From NCBI GenBank assembly GCA_903934745.1, contig CAIZOZ010000195.1, positions 1 to 15,980 on the forward strand: a DNA stretch of 15,980 nt, written 5' to 3'. The notes under the pieces were generated by a model. That model was not told the DNA's origin. It did no database searches and was given only the letters and a program-made list of their open reading frames with translations. Of the stretch, positions 1 to 7,647 are shown piece by piece; positions within the stretch are counted from its first letter, which is position 1; each line of letters begins with the position of its first letter. The translations under genes and the position numbers were made by a program. This DNA comes from an uncultured cyanobacterium. GTDB lineage: Bacteria > Cyanobacteriota > Cyanobacteriia > PCC-6307 > Cyanobiaceae.

Positions 1-855
1 CAGCACCCGGACTGGGTGCTGCGCCGCGCCGATGGCAGCAGCCTCTATGCCCTGCACGGCGCCAACCTGAAAAGCTCACCGCTGAAGGATTTACGGGTGT
101 GGCTGAATCCGGCCCATCCAGGCGTGCGAGCCCGCTTCCTCGGCCTGATCACCGAGATCGTGCAGCGCTGCGGTGTCGATGGCATCCAGCTGGATGACCA
201 CTTCGCCTGGCCGGTGGAGCTGGGCTACGACGACTACACCCGCAGCCTGTACCGCAGCCAGACGGGACGCGAACCACCCGCCAGCTACACGGACCGCAGC
301 TGGATGCGTTGGCGGCGCCAGCAGCTCACCGGTCTGCTGCGGGAACTGCGGGCCAGCCTGCAGCAGGCCTCCGGTCCGCGACGCACCGTGATCAGCCTCT
401 CTCCCGGCCCCTTTCGCTTCGCCTACAACCAGTGGCTGCAGGACTGGGAGCTGTGGGCCCTGGGTGAACTGATCGATGATCTGGTGGTTCAGAACTACGC
501 CTATTCGATCCAGGGATTCGCCAAGGACCTGAACCAACCAGCCCTGCTCAAAGCCCGCGGCTGGGGCATGCCGGTGGAGATCGGCATCCTGGCCGGCTTC
601 GGCGGCCGCACCCCGGACATGGCCACAATTGCCGAGAAGGTGCGTCTGTCGGCGGCGCGTGGCCATGGCGTGATCTATTTCTTCTGGGAGGGACTCTGGG
701 GTCAGTTCGCCGGCCCGGAGGGCGGCAGCTATCGCCAGCAGGTTTTCCAACTGCTCCACAGCCAGACCTTCAGCCGCGGCGGTAGCGACAAGGTGTTCAG
801 GCTGCCAGCCCGAACCTTGCCCGGCCTGTTACAACCACCACCGCCCCTGCCCTGA
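1..855 (+). CDS. Glycoside hydrolase-like family 10 (GHL10/DUF187) protein, 3' part
   Basis: The reading frame is open from the first base, so the 5' end lies outside the window; 284 codons are visible, ending at TGA 853-855. The sequence resembles the GHL10 (DUF187, PF02638) TIM-barrel family of bacterial proteins, often secreted or lipid-anchored, thought to act on cell-wall or other polysaccharides; the substrate is not known. Supporting motifs are DGIQLDDHF (codons 60-68), the acidic strand-end cluster typical of this barrel, then LVVQNYAYS and GVIYFFWEGLWG near the last barrel strands. A proline-rich tail closes the protein. No signal peptide can be judged because the N-terminus is missing. 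It converges tail-to-tail with the next gene, with only five bases between the stop codons and no terminator between them. Family call is fairly sure; enzymatic activity is inferred. Confidence 0.75.
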   Translation, partial: QHPDWVLRRADGSSLYALHGANLKSSPLKDLRVWLNPAHPGVRARFLGLITEIVQRCGVDGIQLDDHFAWPVELGYDDYTRSLYRSQTGREPPASYTDRSWMRWRRQQLTGLLRELRASLQQASGPRRTVISLSPGPFRFAYNQWLQDWELWALGELIDDLVVQNYAYSIQGFAKDLNQPALLKARGWGMPVEIGILAGFGGRTPDMATIAEKVRLSAARGHGVIYFFWEGLWGQFAGPEGGSYRQQVFQLLHSQTFSRGGSDKVFRLPARTLPGLLQPPPPLP

Positions 856-860
856 GCCGA

Positions 861-1259
861 TCAGCGCCCACCCTTGGCCTTGAACAGTTGGAGGCCGGCT
901 TCACAGCCCGCAGCGGTGGGAAAAATCATGTATTCAAACTTCGGCACCAGATAACAGGACTGGGCCTCAAGGCCACTGCCATAGGCATTGGGCACCTCCT
1001 TACATCGCGAGCAAGAGGGGAGCACCGCCGGCGTAATCTCCCGACAGCTGGCCCGATCCGGGTGGCGCCAATCAAAGCCCCAGCCGGGGCGAATCCGGGA
1101 GGGCGGCACCGCCTCGGCCTGGGCTGCCAGGGGAACGATCCCAGAAGCAAGCCCCAGCAACTCGGCAACCAGCAGGAGCCGAACCAAGGGACTGGAGCTC
1201 TTGACCAAGGGATCTCCCTGCCAGGACGTGAGATGCACCGATTCTGGCAACCGCAGCAT
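861..1259 (-). CDS. Small secreted cysteine-rich protein, unknown function
   Basis: A 132-residue protein if started at ATG 1259-1257. A TTG at 1208-1206 (115 residues) is preceded at good spacing by GGGAG and would put the hydrophobic stretch VRLLLVAELLGLASGIVPLAA right at the N-terminus as a signal peptide ending near AQAEA, so it may be the true start. The mature part is about 80 residues with five cysteines (72, 83, 86, 102, 119 in the long form), including a CSRC (CxxC) motif, suggesting disulfides in the periplasm. I recognise no family. It lies 43 bases downstream of pepN on the same strand and probably shares its transcript. The longer open frame reaching 1673 is a shadow inside pepN and was trimmed. 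Confidence 0.6.
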   Translation of the reverse strand: MLRLPESVHLTSWQGDPLVKSSSPLVRLLLVAELLGLASGIVPLAAQAEAVPPSRIRPGWGFDWRHPDRASCREITPAVLPSCSRCKEVPNAYGSGLEAQSCYLVPKFEYMIFPTAAGCEAGLQLFKAKGGR

Positions 1260-1302
1260 GTCGCTGCGTTCTGCAGCATTGCAAAGCCAGGATTGCTCGG
1301 GC

Positions 1303-4065
1303 TCAGCCCAGGCACTGCTCCACCACCTCGCGCGTGTTGGTGGACAGCTGGGCTGCGGCCAGCTGCTCGAGGGCCCCATGCATGGCCTGCCGCCGTAGGG
1401 ATCCATAGCTGCGCCAACGGCTGAACATCTTGGCCAGGCGTGAGGCCGTGATCGGATTGCGCCCGTCGAGCCAGGCGATCTGCTCGGCCATGAAGCGATA
1501 GCCGCGGCCATCGGCCGCATGGAACACCAGGGGGTTACCGGCCAGACCGCCCAGCACCGCCCGCACCGAATTGGGGGCCTGGGGATCAAAGCGTGGATGC
1601 TCCAGCAGCTGGGCCACCCGCTCCAGGCCATCCGCAAAGGGGGCCGCCGCTTCCAGCGCAAACCAGGCATCAAGGATCACCGGCTTGTCCTGCCAGCGCT
1701 CATAGAACGCCGCCATCGCTTGCTGACGGGCGGCAAGCGGCTGATTCTGGAGCGCCCGCAGGCCAGCCCGCGCCAGGGTCATCGAGCCACCGTCCACGGC
1801 CGCTCGCGCCGAGGCGATCGCCGCCGGATCACCTGCCGCCACCCGCCAGGTCCAGATCAGGCCGGTGAGCATCCGATCGCCATTGCCCTCGGGCCAGGCC
1901 AGGGGCCACTGGGGCGTGCAGCGCTCCAGGGCCGCCTGCAGCGGCTCAGCCAGGACCTCGCCAAACCGACGTTCCAGGCTGCGCAGCGCCAGGAACAGAG
2001 CTGGCGGATCGGGCTCGGCCATCGCCTCTTCCAGCTCCGCCAGTCCGGGCAGGGCCATCAGGGCACAGCGACTGGCCTCCGACAGGCTGGGGTCGGCCAG
2101 GATGCGGCCACAGGCCTCGATCAACTGCTCATCGAGTTGCTCGCGGTGCGGATCGACCGGGGCTTCTGCCGAGCTCGTCACCCTGGCCAGCACGGCCTGG
2201 CGCAGCAGGGTCTGACCGGCGTCCCAGCGGGCAAAGGGATCGCTGTCGCAGGCGAACAGGTGCACCAGCTCGCTGGTGGGACGGCCCATCTCCAGCTTCA
2301 CCGGCGCCGAGAAATGGCGCAGCAGCGACAGGGCCGGCGGATGGGGATGGGGGGGCAGGCCTTCAAAGCGCAGGTGATGTTCGGCCCGATCCAGCACCAG
2401 CAGGCGACTGCCGGCGCCCCAGCCAGCGGCCAGCAGGGGCAGATGCTGATGGCCGCCGGCTCCATCGGCCAGGCGCAGGGGCAGGGGCTCGCCGGCCTGG
2501 CCCACCAGGCCCAGGGCCAGCGGAATCACCAGGGGCTGCTTGTCGCTCTGGCCGGGGGTGGCAGGGGTGTGCTGGCGGATGGTCAGCTCCAGGGCTCCGG
2601 CTTCGCCGTCCCAGTGACGCTGCACCTGCAGGACCGGCGTGCCGGCCTGGTGGTACCAGCGGCGGAACTCGGCAAAATCAAACGGCGGTGGTGCCAGCCG
2701 GCCATCCAGACCCTGCGCCGCCCAACTGGCTTCGGCCGCCTCCCGCATCGCCGCCAGAAACTGATCACAAGTGGCGGCCGTGCCGTCATGGCGCTTGACA
2801 TAGAGCGCCATGCCGCGGAAAAAGGTTTCCTCACCCAGCAGAGTGTGGAGCATGCGAATCAGCTCCGAACCCTTCTCATAAATGGTGGTGGTGTAAAAGT
2901 TGTCAATCGCCTGATATTGATCCGGTTGCACCGGGTGGGCCGTCGGGCCAGCATCTTCGCGGAACTGAGTGTTGCGCAACATCGAAACATTCTCGATCCG
3001 ATTCAGCGACTGGCCATGGAGATCGGCACTGAAGCATTGATCACGGAAAACGGTGAGGCCCTCCTTCAGCGAGAGCTGAAACCAGTCGCGACAGGTGATG
3101 CGATTGCCTGTCCAATTATGAAAATATTCATGGGCGATCACGCTCTCAATGCGCTCCAGCTCAGCATCGGTGGCGGTGGCGGCATCAGCGAGCACCAGCT
3201 TGGAATTAAAGATATTGAGACTCTTGTTTTCCATGGCGCCCATGTTGAAATGGCGCACAGCAACAATATTGAATTCTTCGAGGTCGTATTCGAGGCCATA
3301 GACCCGCTCATCCCAGGCCATGCTGCGCTTGAGCGAGGCCATCGCATGGGCGGTGAACGCCTGATCACCTGGCTCCACGTGGATACGCAGTTTCACCAGG
3401 CGTCCGCTGGCGGTGGTGAAGCTGTCGCTCACCTCCTGCAACTGGCCGGCCACCAGAGCGAACAGGTAGGAGGGCTTGGGGAAAGGATCGTCCCAGATGG
3501 CGTAATGGCGCTGCGGCTGGGCCGGTCCCTCGGCCTCCGGCTCGAGCAGGCCGGTTTCCAGGCAGTTGCCATTGCAGAGGAGCACCGGGAACCGCTGCTG
3601 ATCAGCCTCGATCCTCACCCGAAAGCGACTGAGCAGATCCGGCCGATCCGGATGAAAGGTGATGCGCCGGAATCCCTCCGCCTCGCACTGGGTGGTCACC
3701 ATGCCACCACTGGCATAGAGACCTTCCAGGGTGGTGTTGGTGTACGGATCGATCCGCACCTCGCAGCTCACCACGAAGGCCCCTTCCGGGGGGTGGTGGA
3801 GCACCAGGCCGTCCGGCGTGAGCCGAAACGCAGCAGCCGGCAGCAGCTCCCCATCCAGCGACAGGCTCTGCAAGGCCAGATCCACCCCCTTCAGCTCCAG
3901 CGGGCCCAGGGAGTTGCGGCCGTCGGGACCGGTGGCGGCGGGGTCAGGGCAGAACGCCAGCCGGGACAACACCTGGGCATGGTCCGCAAAGAGGCGCACC
4001 GTCAGGTCGGTGCGCTCCAGCAGGTAGGCACAGGCCCGATAGTCGGCAAGGCGCACGACGGCCAT
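1303..4065 (-). CDS. pepN: Aminopeptidase N (M1 family zinc metallopeptidase)
   Basis: A full-length 920-residue M1 aminopeptidase that removes N-terminal residues from peptides, normally in the cytoplasm during peptide turnover. The substrate-binding GAMEN motif is at residues 276-280. The zinc site HEYFH is at 312-316 (ligands H312 and H316, catalytic E313), the third ligand is E335 in LKEGLTVF, and the transition-state tyrosine is Y396 in YTTTIYEKGSE. All are offset by exactly 15 from E. coli PepN (H297, H301, E320, Y381). The N-terminal beta domain (about 1-210) precedes the catalytic domain, followed by the beta and helical C-terminal domains. ATG 4065 sits 10 bases after the stop of the upstream small gene, without an obvious Shine-Dalgarno, suggesting coupling. 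There is no signal peptide. An 874-codon antisense open frame across this gene is a GC-driven shadow. Confidence 0.97.
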   Translation of the reverse strand: MAVVRLADYRACAYLLERTDLTVRLFADHAQVLSRLAFCPDPAATGPDGRNSLGPLELKGVDLALQSLSLDGELLPAAAFRLTPDGLVLHHPPEGAFVVSCEVRIDPYTNTTLEGLYASGGMVTTQCEAEGFRRITFHPDRPDLLSRFRVRIEADQQRFPVLLCNGNCLETGLLEPEAEGPAQPQRHYAIWDDPFPKPSYLFALVAGQLQEVSDSFTTASGRLVKLRIHVEPGDQAFTAHAMASLKRSMAWDERVYGLEYDLEEFNIVAVRHFNMGAMENKSLNIFNSKLVLADAATATDAELERIESVIAHEYFHNWTGNRITCRDWFQLSLKEGLTVFRDQCFSADLHGQSLNRIENVSMLRNTQFREDAGPTAHPVQPDQYQAIDNFYTTTIYEKGSELIRMLHTLLGEETFFRGMALYVKRHDGTAATCDQFLAAMREAAEASWAAQGLDGRLAPPPFDFAEFRRWYHQAGTPVLQVQRHWDGEAGALELTIRQHTPATPGQSDKQPLVIPLALGLVGQAGEPLPLRLADGAGGHQHLPLLAAGWGAGSRLLVLDRAEHHLRFEGLPPHPHPPALSLLRHFSAPVKLEMGRPTSELVHLFACDSDPFARWDAGQTLLRQAVLARVTSSAEAPVDPHREQLDEQLIEACGRILADPSLSEASRCALMALPGLAELEEAMAEPDPPALFLALRSLERRFGEVLAEPLQAALERCTPQWPLAWPEGNGDRMLTGLIWTWRVAAGDPAAIASARAAVDGGSMTLARAGLRALQNQPLAARQQAMAAFYERWQDKPVILDAWFALEAAAPFADGLERVAQLLEHPRFDPQAPNSVRAVLGGLAGNPLVFHAADGRGYRFMAEQIAWLDGRNPITASRLAKMFSRWRSYGSLRRQAMHGALEQLAAAQLSTNTREVVEQCLG

Positions 4066-4075
4066 GGGGGAGCTA

Positions 4076-4507
4076 CTACTTGGGAGCGGGAGGAGCCGAT
4101 GGTTGAGCCGGTTTCTTGCTCAGGGCCTCCTGGACTTTTTTAGCCACCTCAGGCGGCACCTGCTTGGGGCAGATCTCGTAGGCGCCGATCACGGCGGAGT
4201 TGATCGAGCCCTTGCGCAGCTCATCGAGCGTGAGCGGCTTGGTGCCGACCTGCTGGATCAGGCCCTGGTGCTGGCCCTGGATCAGCTGGGCGATCGTTTC
4301 GCCAGCGATGCCCACCGCCTTGTCGAAATCAATACCAGCCGAGCGGGAAATGCAGGCGTTGACGGCAGCGATGCGGGTGTAAAGGTTCATCTCCGCAGGC
4401 GTGGCCGGGGCTGCCAGGGCCGCAGCCGGGGCGAGCAGCAGGGGCAGGACCAGCAGAGGAGCAGCCAGGAGGGCCCTGGTGCGGCGAGACAGGGAAGCCA
4501 AGAGCAA
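4076..4507 (-). CDS. Small secreted protein, conserved-looking, unknown function
   Basis: About 143 residues, ending in tandem stops (TAG at 4078-4076, then another TAG at 4075-4073). There is no ATG or GTG in frame near the expected N-terminus; TTG 4507 (or TTG 4501) is chosen because it puts an arginine pair and the strongly hydrophobic segment LLAAPLLVLPLLLAPAAALA at the start as a signal peptide, with likely cleavage near ALAAP. The mature protein is mainly helical (TRIAAVNACISRSAG, then KAVGIAGETIAQLIQ), has two cysteines (52 and 113) that could pair in the periplasm, and ends in a Lys/Pro/Ala tail. I do not recognise a named family. It lies between the CpcS-like gene (65-base gap) and pepN (10-base gap), so co-transcription with pepN is likely. 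Confidence 0.65.
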   Translation of the reverse strand: MLLASLSRRTRALLAAPLLVLPLLLAPAAALAAPATPAEMNLYTRIAAVNACISRSAGIDFDKAVGIAGETIAQLIQGQHQGLIQQVGTKPLTLDELRKGSINSAVIGAYEICPKQVPPEVAKKVQEALSKKPAQPSAPPAPK

Positions 4508-4572
4508 GGTGGGATCCGGACAGATCCATCGTCTCGCATGGTCGGCGGCTCCGCCCGTCCCCCAGGCTGCTT

Positions 4573-5127
4573 TCAGGACGGTTCCTGCAGCGGCGCACCG
4601 GGCCCTTCGGCCCGGATTTCGTGGTGCACCTCGGCCAGCTCCAGCTCGCCGTTGCACCAGGAATAGATCGAGCGCGAGCGGTAGCGGTCCTGGTCCACCA
4701 GCCGGATGTGCTCCAGCACATCCCACTCCTGATGGTGGGTTTCAAACACCAGTTCGTGCTCATCCACCTGGCGGATCTGACTTTTGCTGGGAAAAGCGAA
4801 CAGATGACTCTGGCTGCGGCGCAGCTGGTGGCCACAGAGGTAGGCCTCCATCGTCCCCTCGCGCGAGTAGCGGGGCTTGCGATCAAAGAAGTCGTACTCC
4901 TTTTCAGGCCACCAGGTAAAGCGATAGGCCGCATCCCCCTCAATCGGCTCACTGAAGCTCTCCACGCGCAACACCATGTCCACCCGGATTGGTTCTTCGT
5001 CGGGGAAGAAATAGAGACGACGCGAACGCCACAGCCCGAGATTGCGCGAAAACCAACGACGCAAGTTGCTGTCAAGCTTGATGCGGCTGGTGGGAGCCTG
5101 CTGGGCAGAGAAAGGTCCGGACAACAT
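4573..5127 (-). CDS. CpcS/CpeS-like phycobiliprotein lyase family protein
   Basis: A 184-residue protein whose layout matches the lipocalin-fold CpcS/CpeS (DUF1001) chromophore lyases, which attach bilins to cysteine 84-type sites of phycobiliproteins. The N-terminal helix plus GLWRSRRLYFF (31-41) aligns with the family's GRW-S-QRT start. The end, DQDRYRSRSIYSWCNGELE (145-163) followed by HHEIR (168-172), aligns with the family's PNLRLR...FCSEIR segment. It is divergent: the usual ER-WF-PNLRLR signature is not intact, so it may be a paralogue with a different pigment role. Cysteines are at 98 and 158. It diverges from sasA across 141 bases and heads the minus-strand block ending with pepN. 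PetH in this window carries a phycobilisome-binding domain, so phycobilisomes are expected. The fold-family call is moderate; lyase activity is inferred. Confidence 0.55.
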   Translation of the reverse strand: MLSGPFSAQQAPTSRIKLDSNLRRWFSRNLGLWRSRRLYFFPDEEPIRVDMVLRVESFSEPIEGDAAYRFTWWPEKEYDFFDRKPRYSREGTMEAYLCGHQLRRSQSHLFAFPSKSQIRQVDEHELVFETHHQEWDVLEHIRLVDQDRYRSRSIYSWCNGELELAEVHHEIRAEGPGAPLQEPS

Positions 5128-5268
5128 GGGCAGAACGGGGGTCCGGTCGGGGAAGCCGTGATCAGAATTCGCGGCCCCTCCTTCCTAGCCAGAACCCTGC
5201 GGCTTGGTGGGCTCCGGCCCCAAAAGCACCGAAACCCATAAGGTTGGAAGGTTGTCGCAGGGATCGGC

Positions 5269-6489
5269 TTGCCTTCAGCGGAGGAATCGCTATCCCCGAA
5301 GGGCCTGCCCAGGCCCCTGGCGGCCAGACTCGACCCGGTGCCAGCTGAGCCTGGACCGCGCCAGACCCTGCAGCTGCTGCTGGTGGCCACCAAGCAGCAC
5401 ATGGCCAGTTCCGACCTGCGCGGTCTGATGCACGCCCTGCGCGCCGAGGAACGGGTGTTCGAAGTGTCGCTGGAGGTGGCCGATCCCTCCGAGCAGCCGG
5501 AACTGCTGGAGCTGCATCGCCTCGTGGCCACCCCGGCCCTGATCAAGCTGGCGCCGCTGCCGAAACAGGTGTTCGCCGGCAACACCCTCGGCAGGCAGCT
5601 GCGCAGCTGGCTGCCCCGCTGGCAGCAGATGGAGGTGGTGAGCAGCCTGGGGCTGAGCCTGCGCCCCGCCGAACAGGACGGCAGCCGCACCCAGCGAGAA
5701 GTGCAGCTGGAAGACCAACTGCTGGTGCTGCGTCAAGAGAACGAGACCCTGATTGAGCGGCTGAGCGTCCAGGAGCGCCTGCTGCGCATGGTGGCGCACG
5801 AGCTGCGCACGCCTTTGACCGCCGCCAAACTGGCCCTGCAGAGCCACGGCCTCGGCCAGATCGATGAGCCCCGCTTCCGCGATGTGCTCAAACGCCGCCT
5901 CGACGACATCCAGGAACTCTCCCGCGATCTGCTGGAGGTGGGCACCACCCGCTGGGAGGCCCTGTTCAACCCCCAGCGCCTGTCCCTGGGCCAGGTGGCG
6001 GCCGAATCGATCCTGGAGCTGGAGAAGCTCTGGGTGAACCGCGACCTCGAACTGGTGACGGATATCCCCGGCGATCTTCCCGACGTCTACGCCGACCAGC
6101 GGCGCATGCGCCAGGTGCTGCTCAACCTGCTGGAAAACGCCCTCAAGTTCACACCGGAAGGGGGCCGGGTCACGCTGCGGCTGCTGCACCGCACCAGCCA
6201 GTGGGTGCAGGCCAGCATCTGTGACAGCGGCCCCGGCATCCCGATCGAGGAGCAGGAACGCATCTTTCTGGACCGGGTGCGCCTGCCCCAGACCTCGGGC
6301 ACCACGTCGGGATACGGCGTTGGGCTCTCGGTGTGCCGCCGCATTGCCGACGTGCACGGCGGCCGCATCTGGGTGGTATCGGAACCGGGCGAGGGGGCCT
6401 GCTTCCACTTCACCGTGCCGATCTGGCGCGGACAGATTTCACCCGAAGAGCACAAGGCAGATCAGAAGCTTGGCTGGGAGCCGCCATGA
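5269..6489 (+). CDS. sasA: Circadian clock output histidine kinase SasA
   Basis: A 406-residue sensor kinase. Residues about 33-125 form a thioredoxin-like KaiB-type domain (LQLLLVATKQ...LRSWLPRW) with which SasA binds KaiC; no membrane segment is present. The kinase half has the H-box MVAHELRTPLTAAKLAL with phospho-acceptor H177, the N-box LLNLLENALKF (N290), G1 DSGPGIP (319-325) and G2 GYGVGLS (348-354), all intact. In model cyanobacteria SasA is stimulated by KaiC and phosphorylates RpaA, driving clock-controlled transcription. Family members are about 380-390 residues. An in-frame TAA lies at 5239, and the only reasonable start is TTG 5269, preceded by CAGGGA; the next ATG (5401) falls inside the KaiB-like domain. 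No kai genes are in the window. Confidence 0.93.
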   Translation: MPSAEESLSPKGLPRPLAARLDPVPAEPGPRQTLQLLLVATKQHMASSDLRGLMHALRAEERVFEVSLEVADPSEQPELLELHRLVATPALIKLAPLPKQVFAGNTLGRQLRSWLPRWQQMEVVSSLGLSLRPAEQDGSRTQREVQLEDQLLVLRQENETLIERLSVQERLLRMVAHELRTPLTAAKLALQSHGLGQIDEPRFRDVLKRRLDDIQELSRDLLEVGTTRWEALFNPQRLSLGQVAAESILELEKLWVNRDLELVTDIPGDLPDVYADQRRMRQVLLNLLENALKFTPEGGRVTLRLLHRTSQWVQASICDSGPGIPIEEQERIFLDRVRLPQTSGTTSGYGVGLSVCRRIADVHGGRIWVVSEPGEGACFHFTVPIWRGQISPEEHKADQKLGWEPP

Positions 6490-6498
6490 CACGGCGCC

Positions 6499-6528
6499 TT
6501 GACGAACGGTCCCTTCGCCCCGTACGGT
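6499..6528 (+). promoter_or_regulatory. Possible promoter for tRNA-Glu
   Basis: TTGACG (6499-6504) matches the -35 consensus at five of six positions and is followed after 18 bases by TACGGT, a weak -10 (three of six). It lies about 70 bases upstream of the tRNA and just after the sasA stop. The -10 match is poor, so this is tentative. Confidence 0.25.
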
Positions 6529-6545
6529 CCCTCTCAGCAGCAAAG

Positions 6546-6581
6546 CCGGTTCCACCGGAACGCCGTGAGGTTTTTTACCTC
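6546..6581 (+). other. Two short hairpins between sasA and tRNA-Glu
   Basis: CCGGT/ACCGG (6546-6558, 3-base loop), which can refold as GTTCC/GGAAC (6549-6561), is followed by GAGGT/ACCTC with a five-T loop (6567-6581). They could end the sasA transcript or shape the tRNA leader. Neither has the classical stem-then-T-run arrangement, because the T-run is in the loop of the second. Confidence 0.3.
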
Positions 6582-6601
6582 TGGTTCAGAGCTGTGGCCT
6601 C

Positions 6602-6674
6602 GCCCCCATCGTCTAGAGGCCTAGGACACCTCCTTTTCACGGAGGCGACAGGGGTTCGAATCCCCTTGGGGGTA
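6602..6674 (+). tRNA. trnE-UUC: tRNA-Glu (anticodon UUC)
   Basis: A complete 73-base cloverleaf. The acceptor stem is 6602-6608 with 6667-6673 (one G-U pair at the end) and the discriminator A is at 6674. The anticodon stem CCTCC/GGAGG (6629-6633/6641-6645) encloses the loop TTTTCAC, giving anticodon TTC at 6636-6638. The T arm carries GGTTCGAATC. CCA is not encoded. Besides translation, tRNA-Glu in cyanobacteria feeds glutamyl-tRNA reductase, the start of haem, chlorophyll and bilin synthesis. Confidence 0.98.
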
Positions 6675-6679
6675 TGTGT

Positions 6680-6704
6680 GATCCAATCTCTCAGAGATTG
6701 GATC
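6680..6704. repeat. Perfect 12-bp inverted repeat after tRNA-Glu
   Basis: GATCCAATCTCT (6680-6691) and AGAGATTGGATC (6693-6704) are perfect complements around a single C, giving an 11-pair hairpin with a TCA loop in RNA. It begins six bases after the tRNA 3' end. A T5 run (6718-6722) follows only after 13 bases, so it is a non-canonical terminator or processing element at best. A third copy of GATCCAATCT is at 6792-6801. The whole stretch 6675-6891 (217 bases) is more AT-rich than its surroundings and I see no gene in it. Confidence 0.7.
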
Positions 6705-6891
6705 AACTGTTAAACAACTTTTTGACGCCTGTTTGGGCTTGAACGCCAGCAAAAAGCTGAGCGGAAAGTTCAATCAAGCAAGAATTTTTTCGATCCAATC
6801 TTCAAGTCGGCTGATCCTGGCTCGACAGCCCGAAGCACTCTGCAAGTTGCTGGGGCGATTCCAGGCAATTTCAGGGCTGCACCCAGACCAC

Positions 6892-7458
6892 TCAGGCCAG
6901 TTCGGCTCGTCGCATCGCTTCTTGCTGCACACCGCGCAGATTGTTGGCCAGATCATCCTTGAGGCGCTGCTCGATCAGGCCGATCGGCATACCGGGTTTG
7001 CCCTGAACAGTGAGGTCGTAGAGCAGCCAGCTGCTGGTGCTGTCGCGGCCGACGACCCAGGCCCCCTCAAAGCAGCGGAAATCGCCCTCCAGCATGCGGA
7101 AATTCAGCCGTCCCTGTTCGACATCCTCCTCAAGTTCGAGCTTCACTCGGGCACTGAAGCGCAGCCCGCAGAACTGCTGAGTGCCCACCTGCTCCACCGC
7201 CACCCGGTTTGAGCGGCGCCACAGCTGGCGGGAACTGGCCAGATTCGGAATGAAGCGATCGAGATTCTCGTAATCCGTGAGCACGGACCAGATCCACTCG
7301 GGATCCAGGGTCATGCGCAGCTGCACCGCCAGGCGGCGGGCTCCCAGCGGCAAGCGCTCCATCTGCTGCTGGATGGTGTCGAGGGAACAGGTCGCGCTGC
7401 CAGGGGTCAACGGTTCCCCAGAGGGACGATCGGTGGCAAGAAGCTGCGCCAGGACCAT
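6892..7458 (-). CDS. SRPBCC (START/polyketide cyclase-like) domain protein
   Basis: A 188-residue protein from ATG 7458, preceded by GAAGAG at six bases; an upstream TTG at 7527 lacks a ribosome site. The body reads as an SRPBCC/COQ10-type ligand-binding fold: an N-terminal strand ARRLAVQLRMTLDPEWIWSVLTDYENLDRFIPNL (the typical 'W..LTDY..L..F.P.L' start of the helix-grip fold), central strands with REDUCED-charge turns such as KLELEEDVEQGRLNFRMLEGDF, and a long amphipathic C-terminal helix (LIEQRLKDDLANNLRGVQ). Such proteins bind lipids, quinones or other hydrophobic ligands; the ligand cannot be told. It is divergent from petH. No signal peptide or membrane span is seen, so it is probably cytoplasmic. 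Confidence 0.75.
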   Translation of the reverse strand: MVLAQLLATDRPSGEPLTPGSATCSLDTIQQQMERLPLGARRLAVQLRMTLDPEWIWSVLTDYENLDRFIPNLASSRQLWRRSNRVAVEQVGTQQFCGLRFSARVKLELEEDVEQGRLNFRMLEGDFRCFEGAWVVGRDSTSSWLLYDLTVQGKPGMPIGLIEQRLKDDLANNLRGVQQEAMRRAELA

Positions 7459-7612
7459 TCGGGACTCTTCAGGTACCGCACAGAACAGACGCCCGTAGAC
7501 ATCTTGACGGAGTGTGGAGGAACACAACTTAGCCGCATCCGACCAGGAGCGCTGGGCGACCAGCGCCGCGACCGGCTGGCGGCCAACGGGCGGTCGCGGC
7601 GGCGGCAGTCCC

Positions 7613-7618
7613 TATGAT
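7613..7618 (+). promoter_or_regulatory. Possible -10 element for petH
   Basis: TATGAT matches five of six bases of the sigma-70 -10 consensus and lies 30 bases before the petH ATG. No convincing -35 is seen 16-18 bases upstream, and no NtcA-type GTA-N8-TAC site is present in the petH/SRPBCC divergent gap. Confidence 0.35.
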
Positions 7619-7647
7619 CGGCGCGCTTTGAACAGGGCGGCTTCCTG

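Noticed and set aside
1519..4143. An 874-codon open frame on the plus strand antisense to pepN
   Set aside because: pepN on the other strand has every M1 active-site residue in register; the antisense frame has no recognisable domain and is typical of GC-rich third-position bias.
4329..5690. 453-codon minus-strand open frame spanning the lyase-like gene and part of sasA
   Set aside because: It crosses two better-supported genes and a divergent promoter gap, and its product is low-complexity Ser/Arg-rich.
5290..6408. Long minus-strand open frame opposite sasA
   Set aside because: It mirrors the sasA codon structure, and its Gln/His/Ala-rich product has no domain.
6333..6713. Plus-strand open frame running through tRNA-Glu
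   Set aside because: It overlaps the end of sasA in another frame and reads through a perfect tRNA cloverleaf.
6733..7212. Plus-strand open frame of 159 codons
   Set aside because: It is antisense to the SRPBCC gene, which has a coherent fold and a ribosome site; only its first 160 bases are unique and they look non-coding.
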